Shown here: positions 42,380 through 50,987 of the stretch, piece by piece | Numbering within the stretch: position 1 is the first letter of the stretch | How the letters are laid out: each line of letters opens with the position of its first letter | Program-made: the position numbers and the translations under genes | Assembly: GCA_041166085.1 (NCBI GenBank) | Contig: JBEEFP010000036.1 | Location: forward strand, 12,912 to 76,911 | Direction: 5' to 3' | Length of the DNA stretch: 64,000 nucleotides | Source of the DNA: JBEEFP01 sp041166085 | Lineage (GTDB): Bacteria > Actinomycetota > Acidimicrobiia > Acidimicrobiales > JAFATL01 | The notes under the pieces: generated by a model | The model's input: only the letters and a program-made list of their open reading frames with translations | Told to the model about the DNA's origin: nothing | Databases searched by the model: none

Positions 42380-43536
42380 TGGACGTCGCCATCATCGGAC
42401 TCGGCATCCACCCGTTCGGGCGCCACGACGGTGTCTCGGCCATGGACATGGGCGTGTTCGCAGCCCGTCAGGCCCTGCGCGACGCGGGCATGGTGTGGAG
42501 CGACCTGCAGTTCGCGGCCGGTGGATCGATGATGGGCATGCAGGGCACGGAGGCGTCGCCCGACACCATGGTCGGGCGCCTCGGCCTGAGCGGCGTGCCG
42601 TTCGTCAACGTCTACAACGGCTGCGCCACCGCAGGAACGGCGTTGGCCACCGCGTGCAACGCCATCGAAGCCGGCATGTGCGACAACGCGCTGGTGGTCG
42701 GGTTCGACAAGCACCCGCGCGGCGCCTTCGATCCCGACCCGTCGATCCTCGGGCTGGGCAAGTGGTACGGCGACGTGGGCCTGATGCTCACCACCCAGTT
42801 CTTCGCCATGAAGATCAACCGGTACATGCACGACTTCGGCATCTCCACGTCGACCTTGGCCAAGGTGGCGGCCAAGAACTTCCGCAACGGCTCGCTCAAC
42901 CCCAATGCGTGGCGGCAGAAGCCCGTCAGCGAGGACGAGATCGCCTCGTCGCGCATGCTCAACCACCCGCTCACCCAGTACATGTTCTGCTCGCCCGACG
43001 AAGGCGCGGCCGCCGTCGTCGTGTGCCGGGCCGACCAGGCCGCGCGCTACACCGACCGGGCCGTGCGGGTGCGGGCCGTCACCATGAAGACGCGGAAGTT
43101 CGGCTCGTTCGAGGTCATGGCGCCGTGGCTGCCCGTCGAGCGGGGCCAGTCCCCCACCGTCGACGCCGCCCGCGCCTGCTTCGAGATGGCCGGCATCGGA
43201 CCCGACGAGGTGCAGGTCGCCCAGATCCAGGACAGCGAGTCCGGCGCCGAGATCATGCACATGGCCGAGAACGGGTTCTGCGCGGATGGTGAGCAGGAGC
43301 GCATGATCGGTGACGGCGAGACCGAGATCGGCGGGCGCCTGCCCATCAACACCGACGGCGGGCTCCTCGCCAACGGCGAGCCCATCGGCGCGTCGGGCCT
43401 GCGCCAGATCCACGAGGTGTGCCTGCAGCTGCGGGGCGACGCGGGCCAGCGCCAGGTCCCGAACGCGCCGCGGGTCGGCTACACCCAGGTGTACGGCGCC
43501 CCCGGCGTCGGCTGCTGCACCCTGCTGACGCGCTAG
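42379..43536 (+). CDS. Thiolase-fold lipid-transfer-like protein with GEP in place of GHP
   Basis: A 385-residue thiolase-superfamily protein of the non-decarboxylating SCP-x/lipid-transfer type. The nucleophile Cys82 is in VYNGCATAGTALA. The motif that normally carries the catalytic His (GHPxGASG) reads LLANGEPIGASGLRQIHEV, so His is replaced by Glu. A late Cys pair occurs in GAPGVGCCTLL. Without the His, standard thiolysis is doubtful; a retro-aldol or other C-C cleavage, as in Ltp2, is an alternative. It forms a TGATG pair with DUF35. It converges on the crotonase with overlapping stop codons (CTAG at 43533-43536). Confidence 0.87.
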   Translation: MDVAIIGLGIHPFGRHDGVSAMDMGVFAARQALRDAGMVWSDLQFAAGGSMMGMQGTEASPDTMVGRLGLSGVPFVNVYNGCATAGTALATACNAIEAGMCDNALVVGFDKHPRGAFDPDPSILGLGKWYGDVGLMLTTQFFAMKINRYMHDFGISTSTLAKVAAKNFRNGSLNPNAWRQKPVSEDEIASSRMLNHPLTQYMFCSPDEGAAAVVVCRADQAARYTDRAVRVRAVTMKTRKFGSFEVMAPWLPVERGQSPTVDAARACFEMAGIGPDEVQVAQIQDSESGAEIMHMAENGFCADGEQERMIGDGETEIGGRLPINTDGGLLANGEPIGASGLRQIHEVCLQLRGDAGQRQVPNAPRVGYTQVYGAPGVGCCTLLTR

Positions 43537-44363
43537 TCGTCTGGCGCATCGTGCTTGGACAGCTTCCACTCCGGGGGGCGGCGCTGCATCCACGCCATCA
43601 CGCCCTCCATGGCGTCGGGCTGCTCGCCGGACCACCAGACCAGCTTGGTCTCGACCGCCATGGCCGACGCGATGTCGGGCTCGGCGAGGAAGCGGTTCAC
43701 CAACCGCTTCACCAGCGCCACTGACGCGGGAGCACAGTTGGTGGCGATGTCGTGGGCGAACTCCTGGGCCACGCCCAGCACCTCGGCCTTCGGCACCGCC
43801 CTGGAGACGAGTCCGAGCTCGGCCGCCTCGGCGCCGGTGAACGTGCGTCCGCTCATCAGCAGTTCCATGGCGCGCGGGATGCCGATCATGCGGGGCAGGA
43901 GCCAGTGCGACGCCGCGTCCGGCAGGATGCCGAGCCGGGTGAACCGGAAGGAGAGCTTCGCGTCCTCGGCCGCGTAGCGGACGTCGTAGAGCATGGGCAC
44001 GGTGAGTCCCGCGCCCACCGCCGCGCCGTTGATGGCGCCGATGACGGGCGTGGTCATGCGCCAGTAGGCGACGCGGTCCGACACCGAATCGGAGTCGGTG
44101 CCCAGCTCCTCGTCGTGCTGCTTGTGCATGTCGGCGCCGAAGGCGGCGGGGTCGGAGATGTCGAACCCGCTGCAGAAAGCGTCACCCGCACCGGTGACGA
44201 CGATCGCCCGCACGTCGGGATCGGCCTCGAGGCCCCACATGGCCTCGTGCAGGTCCTGTTCCATGCGCAGGTTCATGGCGTTCTTCATCTCGGGCCGGTT
44301 GAGGGTCACCGTGGCGACGCCGCCGTCGATGTCGAGGAGGATCGTCTCGAAGTCGGTCTTCAC
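43533..44363 (-). CDS. Enoyl-CoA hydratase/isomerase family protein
   Basis: A 276-residue crotonase. GAGDAFCSGFDI and INGAAVGAGLTVPMLYDVRYA give the oxyanion hole. The catalytic region reads SFRFTRLGILPDAASHWLLPRMIG: Glu of hydratases is absent and Asp follows the Pro, as in PaaG-like isomerases. The GTG at 44363 lies 8 bases from operator B; no Shine-Dalgarno is visible. It is divergent from the ACAD at 44392 and should be co-regulated with it. Confidence 0.87.
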   Translation of the reverse strand: MKTDFETILLDIDGGVATVTLNRPEMKNAMNLRMEQDLHEAMWGLEADPDVRAIVVTGAGDAFCSGFDISDPAAFGADMHKQHDEELGTDSDSVSDRVAYWRMTTPVIGAINGAAVGAGLTVPMLYDVRYAAEDAKLSFRFTRLGILPDAASHWLLPRMIGIPRAMELLMSGRTFTGAEAAELGLVSRAVPKAEVLGVAQEFAHDIATNCAPASVALVKRLVNRFLAEPDIASAMAVETKLVWWSGEQPDAMEGVMAWMQRRPPEWKLSKHDAPDD

Positions 44364-44371
44364 GAGCCCGA

Positions 44372-44389
44372 TGTTAACCTCCGCTAACA
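44372..44389. promoter_or_regulatory. Operator B: TGTTAAC-CTCC-GCTAACA
   Basis: A match of 13/14 defined bases to TGTTAAC-N4-GTTAACA. It occupies the 28-base gap between the divergent crotonase and ACAD starts and ends 2 bases before the ACAD ATG. The position would block transcription of both genes. Confidence 0.75.
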
Positions 44390-44391
44390 GG

Positions 44392-45558
44392 ATGGACCCG
44401 TCGGACACGCCCGAGGAAGCGGCCTTCCGCAGCGAATGCCGGGCCTGGCTGGAGGCCAATGCGCCCCGGCGCGACGAGGGCGCTGCTCGGCGTGTGCCGA
44501 GCATGTTCCGGTCGGGTGCCGACGACCTGCCCCGGGCAAAGGCGTGGCAGGCGTGCAAGGCCGATGGTGGATGGGCGGGCATCACGTGGCCCGTCGAGTA
44601 CGGCGGCCGCGGCGGATCGCCGATGGACCAGGTGATCTTCAACCAGGAGGTCGCGGCCTACGACGTCCCCGACATGGTGTTCGCCATCGGCGTGCTCATG
44701 GCCGGACCGACCCTCATCGCCCACGGCACGCCCGAGCAACAGCAGCGCTGGCTGCCTGCGTTGCGCCGCGGCGAGGAGATCTGGTGCCAGCTCTTCTCCG
44801 AGCCCGACGCCGGCTCCGACCTGGCATCGCTCGGGACCAAGGCAGCGCGCGACGGCGACGAGTGGGTGGTCAACGGCCAGAAGGTGTGGTCGTCGGGCGC
44901 GCAGCACTCGGACTGGGGCATGTTGCTCGTGCGCACCGGCCCGACCGCGCCGAAGCACGCCGGTATCACGTGGATGGCGCTCGACATGCACGCGCCGGGC
45001 GTCACCGTTCGGCCCCTTCGTCAGATGAATGGCGGCGCCCACTTCAACGAGGTGTTCCTCGAGAACGTCCGCGTGCCGTCGGGCCATGTCGTCGGTGACC
45101 TCGACGCGGGCTGGACCGTCGCCACCACCACCCTGCTCAACGAGCGCCTGATGGTCGGCGGCATGCTCGGCCAGGAAGACATGGTCGCGGCCCTCCTCGA
45201 CCTGGCGCGCGACGTCGGTCGCTCCCGTGACCTCCTGGTCCGGCAGGACCTGGCCCGCGTGCTGCAGTCGGCCTACGCGCTGCGCTACCTCAACTACCGC
45301 ATGCTCACCGACATCGGCCGAACCGGGATGCCCGGCCCCGAAGCGTCCATCGCCAAGCTGGTGACGGCGCGGCTCTTCGCCGATGCCACCGACCTCGCCC
45401 TCCGCCTGCTCGGTCCTGCGGGTGCGGCCGGCGACTCCCTCTGGCCGACGGCCCGCCTCGAGGCCCCCGCCCTGCGCATCGGAGGCGGCACCGACGAGGT
45501 CCTCAAGAACGTGATCGGCGAGCGCATCCTCGGCCTCCCGCGAGAGCCCAAACCCTGA
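44392..45558 (+). CDS. Acyl-CoA dehydrogenase
   Basis: A 388-residue ACAD. FAD/substrate motifs are EEIWCQLFSEPDAGSDLASLGTKAARDGDEWVVNGQKVWSSGAQHSDWG, and the C-terminal GGGTDEVLKNVIGERILGLP. Sequence layout is close to the ACAD at 40138, so the two may be alpha/beta partners, as in steroid-type ChsE heteromers; this is inference. The ATG is 2 bases from operator B, implying a leaderless message. It ends at the hairpin terminator 45568-45616. Confidence 0.9.
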   Translation: MDPSDTPEEAAFRSECRAWLEANAPRRDEGAARRVPSMFRSGADDLPRAKAWQACKADGGWAGITWPVEYGGRGGSPMDQVIFNQEVAAYDVPDMVFAIGVLMAGPTLIAHGTPEQQQRWLPALRRGEEIWCQLFSEPDAGSDLASLGTKAARDGDEWVVNGQKVWSSGAQHSDWGMLLVRTGPTAPKHAGITWMALDMHAPGVTVRPLRQMNGGAHFNEVFLENVRVPSGHVVGDLDAGWTVATTTLLNERLMVGGMLGQEDMVAALLDLARDVGRSRDLLVRQDLARVLQSAYALRYLNYRMLTDIGRTGMPGPEASIAKLVTARLFADATDLALRLLGPAGAAGDSLWPTARLEAPALRIGGGTDEVLKNVIGERILGLPREPKP

Positions 45559-45567
45559 ACCCCAGTC

Positions 45568-45616
45568 GACTTTTTCGCGATTCCACCGGCATGACCGGTC
45601 GAATCGCGAAAAAGTC
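45568..45616. terminator. Bidirectional hairpin between convergent ACAD and SDR genes
   Basis: GACTTTTTCGCGATTC at 45568-45583 pairs perfectly with 45601-45616; an inner ACCGG/CCGGT adds 5 base pairs. The A5/T5 runs at the stem foot make it Rho-independent-like in both directions. It shares the GACTTTT foot with the hairpin at 58683-58737. Confidence 0.8.
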
Positions 45617-45627
45617 AGGTTGGTTGG

Positions 45628-46377
45628 CTAGCTCGAGCCGCCGTCGATGGTGAGGACGGACCCGGTGGTGTAGCTCGATGCGTCGCTGGCGAGGTAGAGC
45701 GCGGCGCCGACGACCTCGTCGGGCTCGCCGATGCGGCCCAGGGCGAAGGACCGGGCGTGCTGCTCGAAGGCGTCCATGTCCCACGCCTTGGTGACGTCGG
45801 TGCGGAACGGTCCGGGCATGATGCAGTTGACCCGCACGCTGGGCCCGAAGGCCTTGGCGAAACCCACGGTCATGGCGTTCACGCCCGCCTTGGCCGCCGC
45901 GTACGGGATGATGTCGCCCGTCGGCCGGATGGACCCGGTGCTGCTGACGTTGATGATCGACCCGCCCTCCCCCGCCGCCATGCGCGTGCCGACGAGTGCG
46001 GTGAGGCGGAACGGACCTTTGAGGTTGACGTCGAAGACCTTGTCGTACAGCGCCTCGGTGATGTCGGACGGCGACGGGTACAGCGGCGACATCCCCGCGT
46101 TGTTCACGAGCACGTCGACGCGGCCGAATCTGTCGTAGGCCGCGGCCACTAACCCGTCGAGGTCCGCCCATCTACCGACGTGGCATGCGACCGGCAGCGC
46201 GCCACGGCCCAATGCCTCGACCTCACGCGCGACCGCCGCGCAGGCGTCGAGCTTGCGGCTGGCGATGACGACGTCCGCGCCAGCGTCGGCCAGACCCAGC
46301 GCCATCGACCGGCCCAGGCCGCGGCTGCCGCCCGTCACCAGCGCGACCTTGCCGCTCAGGTCGAACCGCTCGTTCAC
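45628..46377 (-). CDS. Short-chain dehydrogenase/reductase
   Basis: A 249-residue classical SDR. TGGSRGLGRSMAL binds the cofactor, NNAGMSPLY is structural and the catalytic residues are in IIPYAAAKAGVNAM (Tyr-x3-Lys) with Ser in INVSSTGS. It ends VLTIDGGSS. The GTG start overlaps the phosphotransferase stop (GTGA). In a beta-oxidation operon it may serve as a 3-hydroxyacyl-CoA dehydrogenase. Confidence 0.9.
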   Translation of the reverse strand: MNERFDLSGKVALVTGGSRGLGRSMALGLADAGADVVIASRKLDACAAVAREVEALGRGALPVACHVGRWADLDGLVAAAYDRFGRVDVLVNNAGMSPLYPSPSDITEALYDKVFDVNLKGPFRLTALVGTRMAAGEGGSIINVSSTGSIRPTGDIIPYAAAKAGVNAMTVGFAKAFGPSVRVNCIMPGPFRTDVTKAWDMDAFEQHARSFALGRIGEPDEVVGAALYLASDASSYTTGSVLTIDGGSS

Positions 46378-47357
46378 AGCGAGGCCGCCAGTTCTGCCGC
46401 CCGCGCCGCCATGTCGAGCACGACCGGACCGAACGCCTCCATCTTCTCGTTGGCCGCCTCGCCCTTGACCCACCGGGCGTACCCGCCCTCGAGCACGACG
46501 GCCATCTTGAAGCGGGCGAGGACCACGTAGTAGTCGATCTCGTCCACCGGCCGGCCGCTGCGCTCCGCGTAGCGCGCCACGATCTCGTCGCGCGTCGGCA
46601 TGCCGGTGTAGTCGACGTAGCCCAGCGATCCGGTCTCGGCGGGGTCGTCGGGCCAGCCCATCACCACCCAACCCAGGTCGAGCAGCGGATCGCCCACCGT
46701 CGCCATCTCCCAATCCACGATGGCGGCCAGGCGCGCGGGCGCACCGTGGGCGTACATCACGTTGGCGAACTGGTAGTCGCCGTGGAGGATGCCGGGCTCG
46801 TACACGCGCGGCTTGTGCGCCCGCAGCCAGTCGGCGGCCGTGTCGAGACCGGGGATGTCGCGGAACTCGAATCGCGCCAGGTGCGAGAGCCACCGGTCGA
46901 CCTGGCGTTCGTGGAACCCCTCGGGCCGGCCGAACCCCTCCAGGCCCCGCGCGGCCCAGTCGACTCGCGACAGGGCGGCGATGCCGTCGACCAGCTCGAA
47001 GGCCAGGCCCCGCCTCGCGTCGAGGTCGTCGTCGAACGGTGCCGGCCATCCGTCGACCTGCATGGGCGACCAGCCGTCGACGTGGTCCATCACGTAGAAG
47101 AACGCGCCCAGCACCGACGGGTCGTCGCACTTGCCCAGCACGCGCGCGTGAGGCACGTCGGTGCCGGCCAGCGCGGAGAGGACGCGGTACTCACGCAGCA
47201 TCGTCTCGTTGCGCCCCTCGGGCAGCTCGGCGGGCGGACGGCGCAGCACCATGCGCGCGCCGCCTCGCCGCAACTCGAGGATCTCGTTGGACGCGCCGCC
47301 GCTGATAGGGACGACCTCGAGCGCCTCGCCCGCGCCCGGCAGCCCCTGCTCGTCCAT
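46374..47357 (-). CDS. APH-type phosphotransferase (ACAD10/11-associated)
   Basis: A 327-residue aminoglycoside-phosphotransferase-fold kinase. The catalytic loop is ILHGDYQFANVMY and the metal site is IVDWEMATVGDPLLDLGWV. The N-terminal SGGASNEILELRRGGARMVLRRPP binds ATP. Relatives are fused to or next to acyl-CoA dehydrogenases (human ACAD10/11), where the pair converts 4-hydroxy acids: the kinase phosphorylates the 4-OH group and the ACAD eliminates it. Here the next upstream gene is an ACAD of the matching type, which supports this role. Confidence 0.88.
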   Translation of the reverse strand: MDEQGLPGAGEALEVVPISGGASNEILELRRGGARMVLRRPPAELPEGRNETMLREYRVLSALAGTDVPHARVLGKCDDPSVLGAFFYVMDHVDGWSPMQVDGWPAPFDDDLDARRGLAFELVDGIAALSRVDWAARGLEGFGRPEGFHERQVDRWLSHLARFEFRDIPGLDTAADWLRAHKPRVYEPGILHGDYQFANVMYAHGAPARLAAIVDWEMATVGDPLLDLGWVVMGWPDDPAETGSLGYVDYTGMPTRDEIVARYAERSGRPVDEIDYYVVLARFKMAVVLEGGYARWVKGEAANEKMEAFGPVVLDMAARAAELAASL

Positions 47358-47386
47358 CCAGGCCGCGAGCGCGTCGGTGGAGAAAC

Positions 47387-48694
47387 TCAGAGGTTCCCCG
47401 CTTCGAGGTCGAGCAGGTGGGCGAAGCGCTTGCGAGCCGCGGCCCGGCGGTCGGGAAGATGGGCGGACGGGAACAGGCCCTCTGCCGGCTTGTGCTGCTT
47501 GAGCGTCTGGCGGGCGATGGTGACCTTGTGCACCTCACTCGGACCGTCGGCCAGGCCAAGGGCCATCGCCGCGACCAGCATTCCGCCGAGCGGCAGCTCG
47601 TTGCTGACGCCAAGCGACCCGTGCAGGTGCATCGACCGGTAGACGATGTCGTGCAACACGTCGGCCATGGCGACCTTCACGCCGGCGATGGCCGTACGTC
47701 CGGCCGCCGACGCCCCGCCCTCGGTGTCGAGGATCCACGCCGCGTGCAGCACCTGCAGCCGGAACTGCTGGAGCTGGATCCACGAATCCGCGATCTGCTC
47801 CTGCACCATCTGCTTGCGGGCCAGCAGCTCGCCCTGCGTCGTGCGGGACAGGGCCCGCTCGCACATCATGTCGAACGCGCGCTGGCACATCCCGACGGTG
47901 CGCATGGCGTGATGGATGCGGCCGCCGCCGAGACGGGTCTGGGCGATGACGAAACCTTGTCCCTCGCCCCCGAGCAGGTGGTCCCCCGGCACCCGTACGT
48001 CGTGGTAGCGGACGTAGGCGTGTGACCCCTCGCCTTCGCGCTCGCCCATGAGCCCGACGTTGCGCACGATCTCGATGCCGGGGGTGTCGGTGGGCACGAG
48101 GAACATCGACGCGCCCTGGTAGACGGACACGTCGGGGTCGGTGACCACCATGGCGATGGCGAACGACGCGTACTTGAAGTTCGACGAGAACCACTTCTCA
48201 CCCGTGACGATCCAGTCGTCGCCGTCCTTGACGGCCCGGCACGTGAACTCCTTCGGGTCGGCGCCCGCCTGCGGCTCGGTCATCGAGAACGACGACGCGA
48301 TCTGCCCGTCGAGGAGCGGCTGCAGGTAGCGCTCCTTCTGCTCCGGCGTGCCGTAGTGGGCGAGGATCTCGGCGTTGCCGGAGTCCGGCGCCTGGCACCC
48401 GAAGATGCTCGGGGCCCACGACGACCGACCGAGGACCTCGTTCATGAGCCCCAGTTTGAGCTGGCCGTAACCCTTGCCGCCGAGCTCCGGACCGAGGTGG
48501 CAGGCCCACAGGTCCTGGGCCTTGACCTGCTCCTGCAGCGGCCGCACGACCTCGGCGTGCACCGGGTGCTTCTTGTCGTAGACGAGATGCGCGTCGAAGG
48601 CGAGGTCGAGCGGCTCGACCTCCGCCTTCACGAAGGCGGCGATCCAGTCGAGCTTCTCCTGGAATTCCGGTTCGGTCGAGAAGTCCCACGGCAT
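47387..48694 (-). CDS. Acyl-CoA dehydrogenase (ACAD10/11-like)
   Basis: A 435-residue ACAD, longer than the other two in the window. Motifs are SSFSMTEPQAGADPKEFTCRAVKDGDDWIVTGEKWFSS, GEGQGFVIAQTRLGGGRIHHAMRTVG and a C-terminal HGSLGVSNELPLGGM. The GRIHHAMR segment is characteristic of the ACAD10/11 group. It sits 30 bases upstream of the APH gene and 13 bases after the MMPL gene on the same strand, so the four genes MMPL-ACAD-APH-SDR form one transcript. Confidence 0.9.
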   Translation of the reverse strand: MPWDFSTEPEFQEKLDWIAAFVKAEVEPLDLAFDAHLVYDKKHPVHAEVVRPLQEQVKAQDLWACHLGPELGGKGYGQLKLGLMNEVLGRSSWAPSIFGCQAPDSGNAEILAHYGTPEQKERYLQPLLDGQIASSFSMTEPQAGADPKEFTCRAVKDGDDWIVTGEKWFSSNFKYASFAIAMVVTDPDVSVYQGASMFLVPTDTPGIEIVRNVGLMGEREGEGSHAYVRYHDVRVPGDHLLGGEGQGFVIAQTRLGGGRIHHAMRTVGMCQRAFDMMCERALSRTTQGELLARKQMVQEQIADSWIQLQQFRLQVLHAAWILDTEGGASAAGRTAIAGVKVAMADVLHDIVYRSMHLHGSLGVSNELPLGGMLVAAMALGLADGPSEVHKVTIARQTLKQHKPAEGLFPSAHLPDRRAAARKRFAHLLDLEAGNL

Positions 48695-48707
48695 GGTGGG
48701 ACCCTAC

Positions 48708-50924
48708 CTAGTGGACCTTGGCGGCGTCGTCGTGCGCGAGCTCGCGCAGCTCGGCCTCGAGCTCCTCTTCCGACTCACCCTCGACGTGGAACTCGGGCAG
48801 CAGGCGGTCGAGCCACTTGGGCAGCCACCAGTTGGCGTCTCCCAGCAGCTCCATCGTCGCCGGCACCAGCACCATGCGGACGAGGGTGGCGTCAACGAAG
48901 ATCGCCGTCGCCAGGCCGAGTCCGATGACCTTGGCCACCTTGTCCTCGCCGAGCACGAAGGCGAGGAACACGGTGATCATGATGAGGGCGGCGGCCGTGA
49001 TCACGCGGGCCGTCGCGGCCAATCCATCGGCCACCGCGCTGGCGTTGTCGCGTGTCCGGCTGTACTCCTCACGCACGCGTGAGAGCAGGAAGACCTCGTA
49101 GTCCATCGACAGCCCGAAGACGATGGCGAACATCATCATCGGGACGAAGCTCGGCACCGGCACGGGTTCGTTGATGCCGAACAGGCCGCCGAACCAACCA
49201 CCCTTCACCGCGAGAGAGATGACGCCGTACGCGGCCGTGATCGACAGCACGTTCATGACGGCCGCCTTCACCGGCACCAGGATCGAGCGGAACACCACCA
49301 TCAGCAACAGGAACGACAGGATGATGACGGCCCCGATGAAGAGGGGCAGTCGCTTGGTGACGTACTCGGTGCTGTCGACGCTGGCCGCCGTCGATCCGCC
49401 CACGTAGACGTGCATGCTCGAACCCGCGGTCGCGGCGGGCAGGACGTCGTCGCGGAGGCGGTGCACGAGCTGCTCGGTCTCCTTGGCCGAGGGCCCGGTG
49501 CGGGGGATGGTCGGGAGCATGGCCACTCCGCCGTCGGGGCTCAGCACCGGGGGGGCCACGAAGGCCACGCCCTTGGCCGCCGCGACCTGCTGGCTGACGC
49601 GCTGGAGGTCACCCTTGCCCTCGACGACGAGCAGCAGCGGACCGTTGACGCCGGGCAGGAAGCCCTTGGCCATGAGGTCGTAGCCCTGTCGGCTCGTGAA
49701 GTGCTTGGGATTGGAGCCCGCGTCGGGGAAGCCGAAGCGCAATGTCGTGAGCGGGATGGCGAGACCGATGAGCACCGCCGCACACACGAGCGCGAAGGGC
49801 AGGGGGCGACGCTGGATGACGCGGCTCCACCGGTAGGACAGCGTGGTGCGATCCCCCGTCACCTTCTTGGCCACGAAGGGCACGTGCAGCCGGTCGATGG
49901 TCTTGCCGATGAAGCCGAGCAGGGCGGGCAGCAGCGTGGTCGATGCCAGCATCACCACGAGCACGACCGCGATGCACGACAGCGACAGGCCCCGCAGGAA
50001 CCCGAGGTTCATCACGAACAACCCGAGCAGCGAGATGATCACGGTGCAGCCCGCGAAGAGCACGGCCCGGCCCGACGTGCTGATGGCGGTCATCACCGCC
50101 TCGTACGGCTCGTGCCCCGTCTGCAGCGACGTTCGGTAACGCGTGACGATGAACAGCACGTAGTCGATGCCGACGCCGATGCCGATCATGGCCGCGACGA
50201 GCGGGGCGAAGTCCGGCACCTCGAGCACGTTGGCCAGGAGCCCGATGAGCGCGGTGCCGATGGTGAGTCCCACGATGGCGGTGAGGATCGGCAGGCCCAT
50301 GGCCAGCACCGAGCCGAAGCTGATGAGCAGGATCAGGACGGCAGCGAGGATGCCGAGTCCCTCCGAGCCGAACTTCGGCTGCTCCGCGAACTGGATGGCG
50401 AAGCCCGACATGGCAACGTGCAGGCCGTCGCCCGACGCGGCCTTCGCCAGGGTGATCATGTGCCGGGCCTCGGTGACGGGGAAGTCGTCCTTGTAGCTGA
50501 CATCCAGCTGAGCCCGTGCGAAGGCGATCTTGCCGTTCGGCGAGATCTGCTGGGCCCCCTGCGGCGAGTACGGCGAGATGACGGACTCGACGTGGCCGAT
50601 CTTCCCCACGTCGGCGAGGAGCTTGTCGACCCTCGCCTGAACCGCCGGGTCCCGCACACCCTTGTCCGCCTCGAAGACGACGTTGACGGACTCGCCCGAC
50701 GCAGCAGGGAAGCGGGTCGCCAGCAGCCCCTGCGCCTTCTCGGACTCGGCGCCCGGGGTCGAGAACGACATGCTGTGGTCGCCGGCGAGCGCCTTGCCGA
50801 CGATCGAGAGGCCGACCAGCGCGACCAGCCACAGCAGGAGCATCAGGCGCCGGCGCCGGTAGGAGAAGTCGGCGAGCCGGAGGAGTGCAGAAGGGTGGTG
50901 CGACGGAGCCGTCATGGCGCCCAC
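48708..50924 (-). CDS. MMPL/RND-superfamily membrane exporter
   Basis: A 738-residue MMPL-type transporter with two repeats of one helix, a large outside loop and five helices. Diagnostic segments are MIGIGVGIDYVLFIVTRYR in the first half and MMFAIVFGLSMDYEVFLLSRVREEY in the second; both carry the charged helix motif of proton-driven RND pumps. The start may be the ATG at 50924 or the one at 50915. It is divergent from a MarR regulator (63-base gap) and heads an acyl-CoA operon, so it may export or flip a lipid, or relieve substrate toxicity. Confidence 0.92.
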   Translation of the reverse strand: MGAMTAPSHHPSALLRLADFSYRRRRLMLLLWLVALVGLSIVGKALAGDHSMSFSTPGAESEKAQGLLATRFPAASGESVNVVFEADKGVRDPAVQARVDKLLADVGKIGHVESVISPYSPQGAQQISPNGKIAFARAQLDVSYKDDFPVTEARHMITLAKAASGDGLHVAMSGFAIQFAEQPKFGSEGLGILAAVLILLISFGSVLAMGLPILTAIVGLTIGTALIGLLANVLEVPDFAPLVAAMIGIGVGIDYVLFIVTRYRTSLQTGHEPYEAVMTAISTSGRAVLFAGCTVIISLLGLFVMNLGFLRGLSLSCIAVVLVVMLASTTLLPALLGFIGKTIDRLHVPFVAKKVTGDRTTLSYRWSRVIQRRPLPFALVCAAVLIGLAIPLTTLRFGFPDAGSNPKHFTSRQGYDLMAKGFLPGVNGPLLLVVEGKGDLQRVSQQVAAAKGVAFVAPPVLSPDGGVAMLPTIPRTGPSAKETEQLVHRLRDDVLPAATAGSSMHVYVGGSTAASVDSTEYVTKRLPLFIGAVIILSFLLLMVVFRSILVPVKAAVMNVLSITAAYGVISLAVKGGWFGGLFGINEPVPVPSFVPMMMFAIVFGLSMDYEVFLLSRVREEYSRTRDNASAVADGLAATARVITAAALIMITVFLAFVLGEDKVAKVIGLGLATAIFVDATLVRMVLVPATMELLGDANWWLPKWLDRLLPEFHVEGESEEELEAELRELAHDDAAKVH

Positions 50925-50987
50925 CCAACCACGTCCCGTGGATTAGTTCAAGTCGAGAATTGTTTTAGGGTGTGTAGTATTCGTCAC

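Noticed and set aside
50925..50987. A defined MarR palindrome before the MMPL gene
   Set aside because: The spacer is AT-rich and holds TTC...GAA, but pairing is poor, so I do not call an operator.
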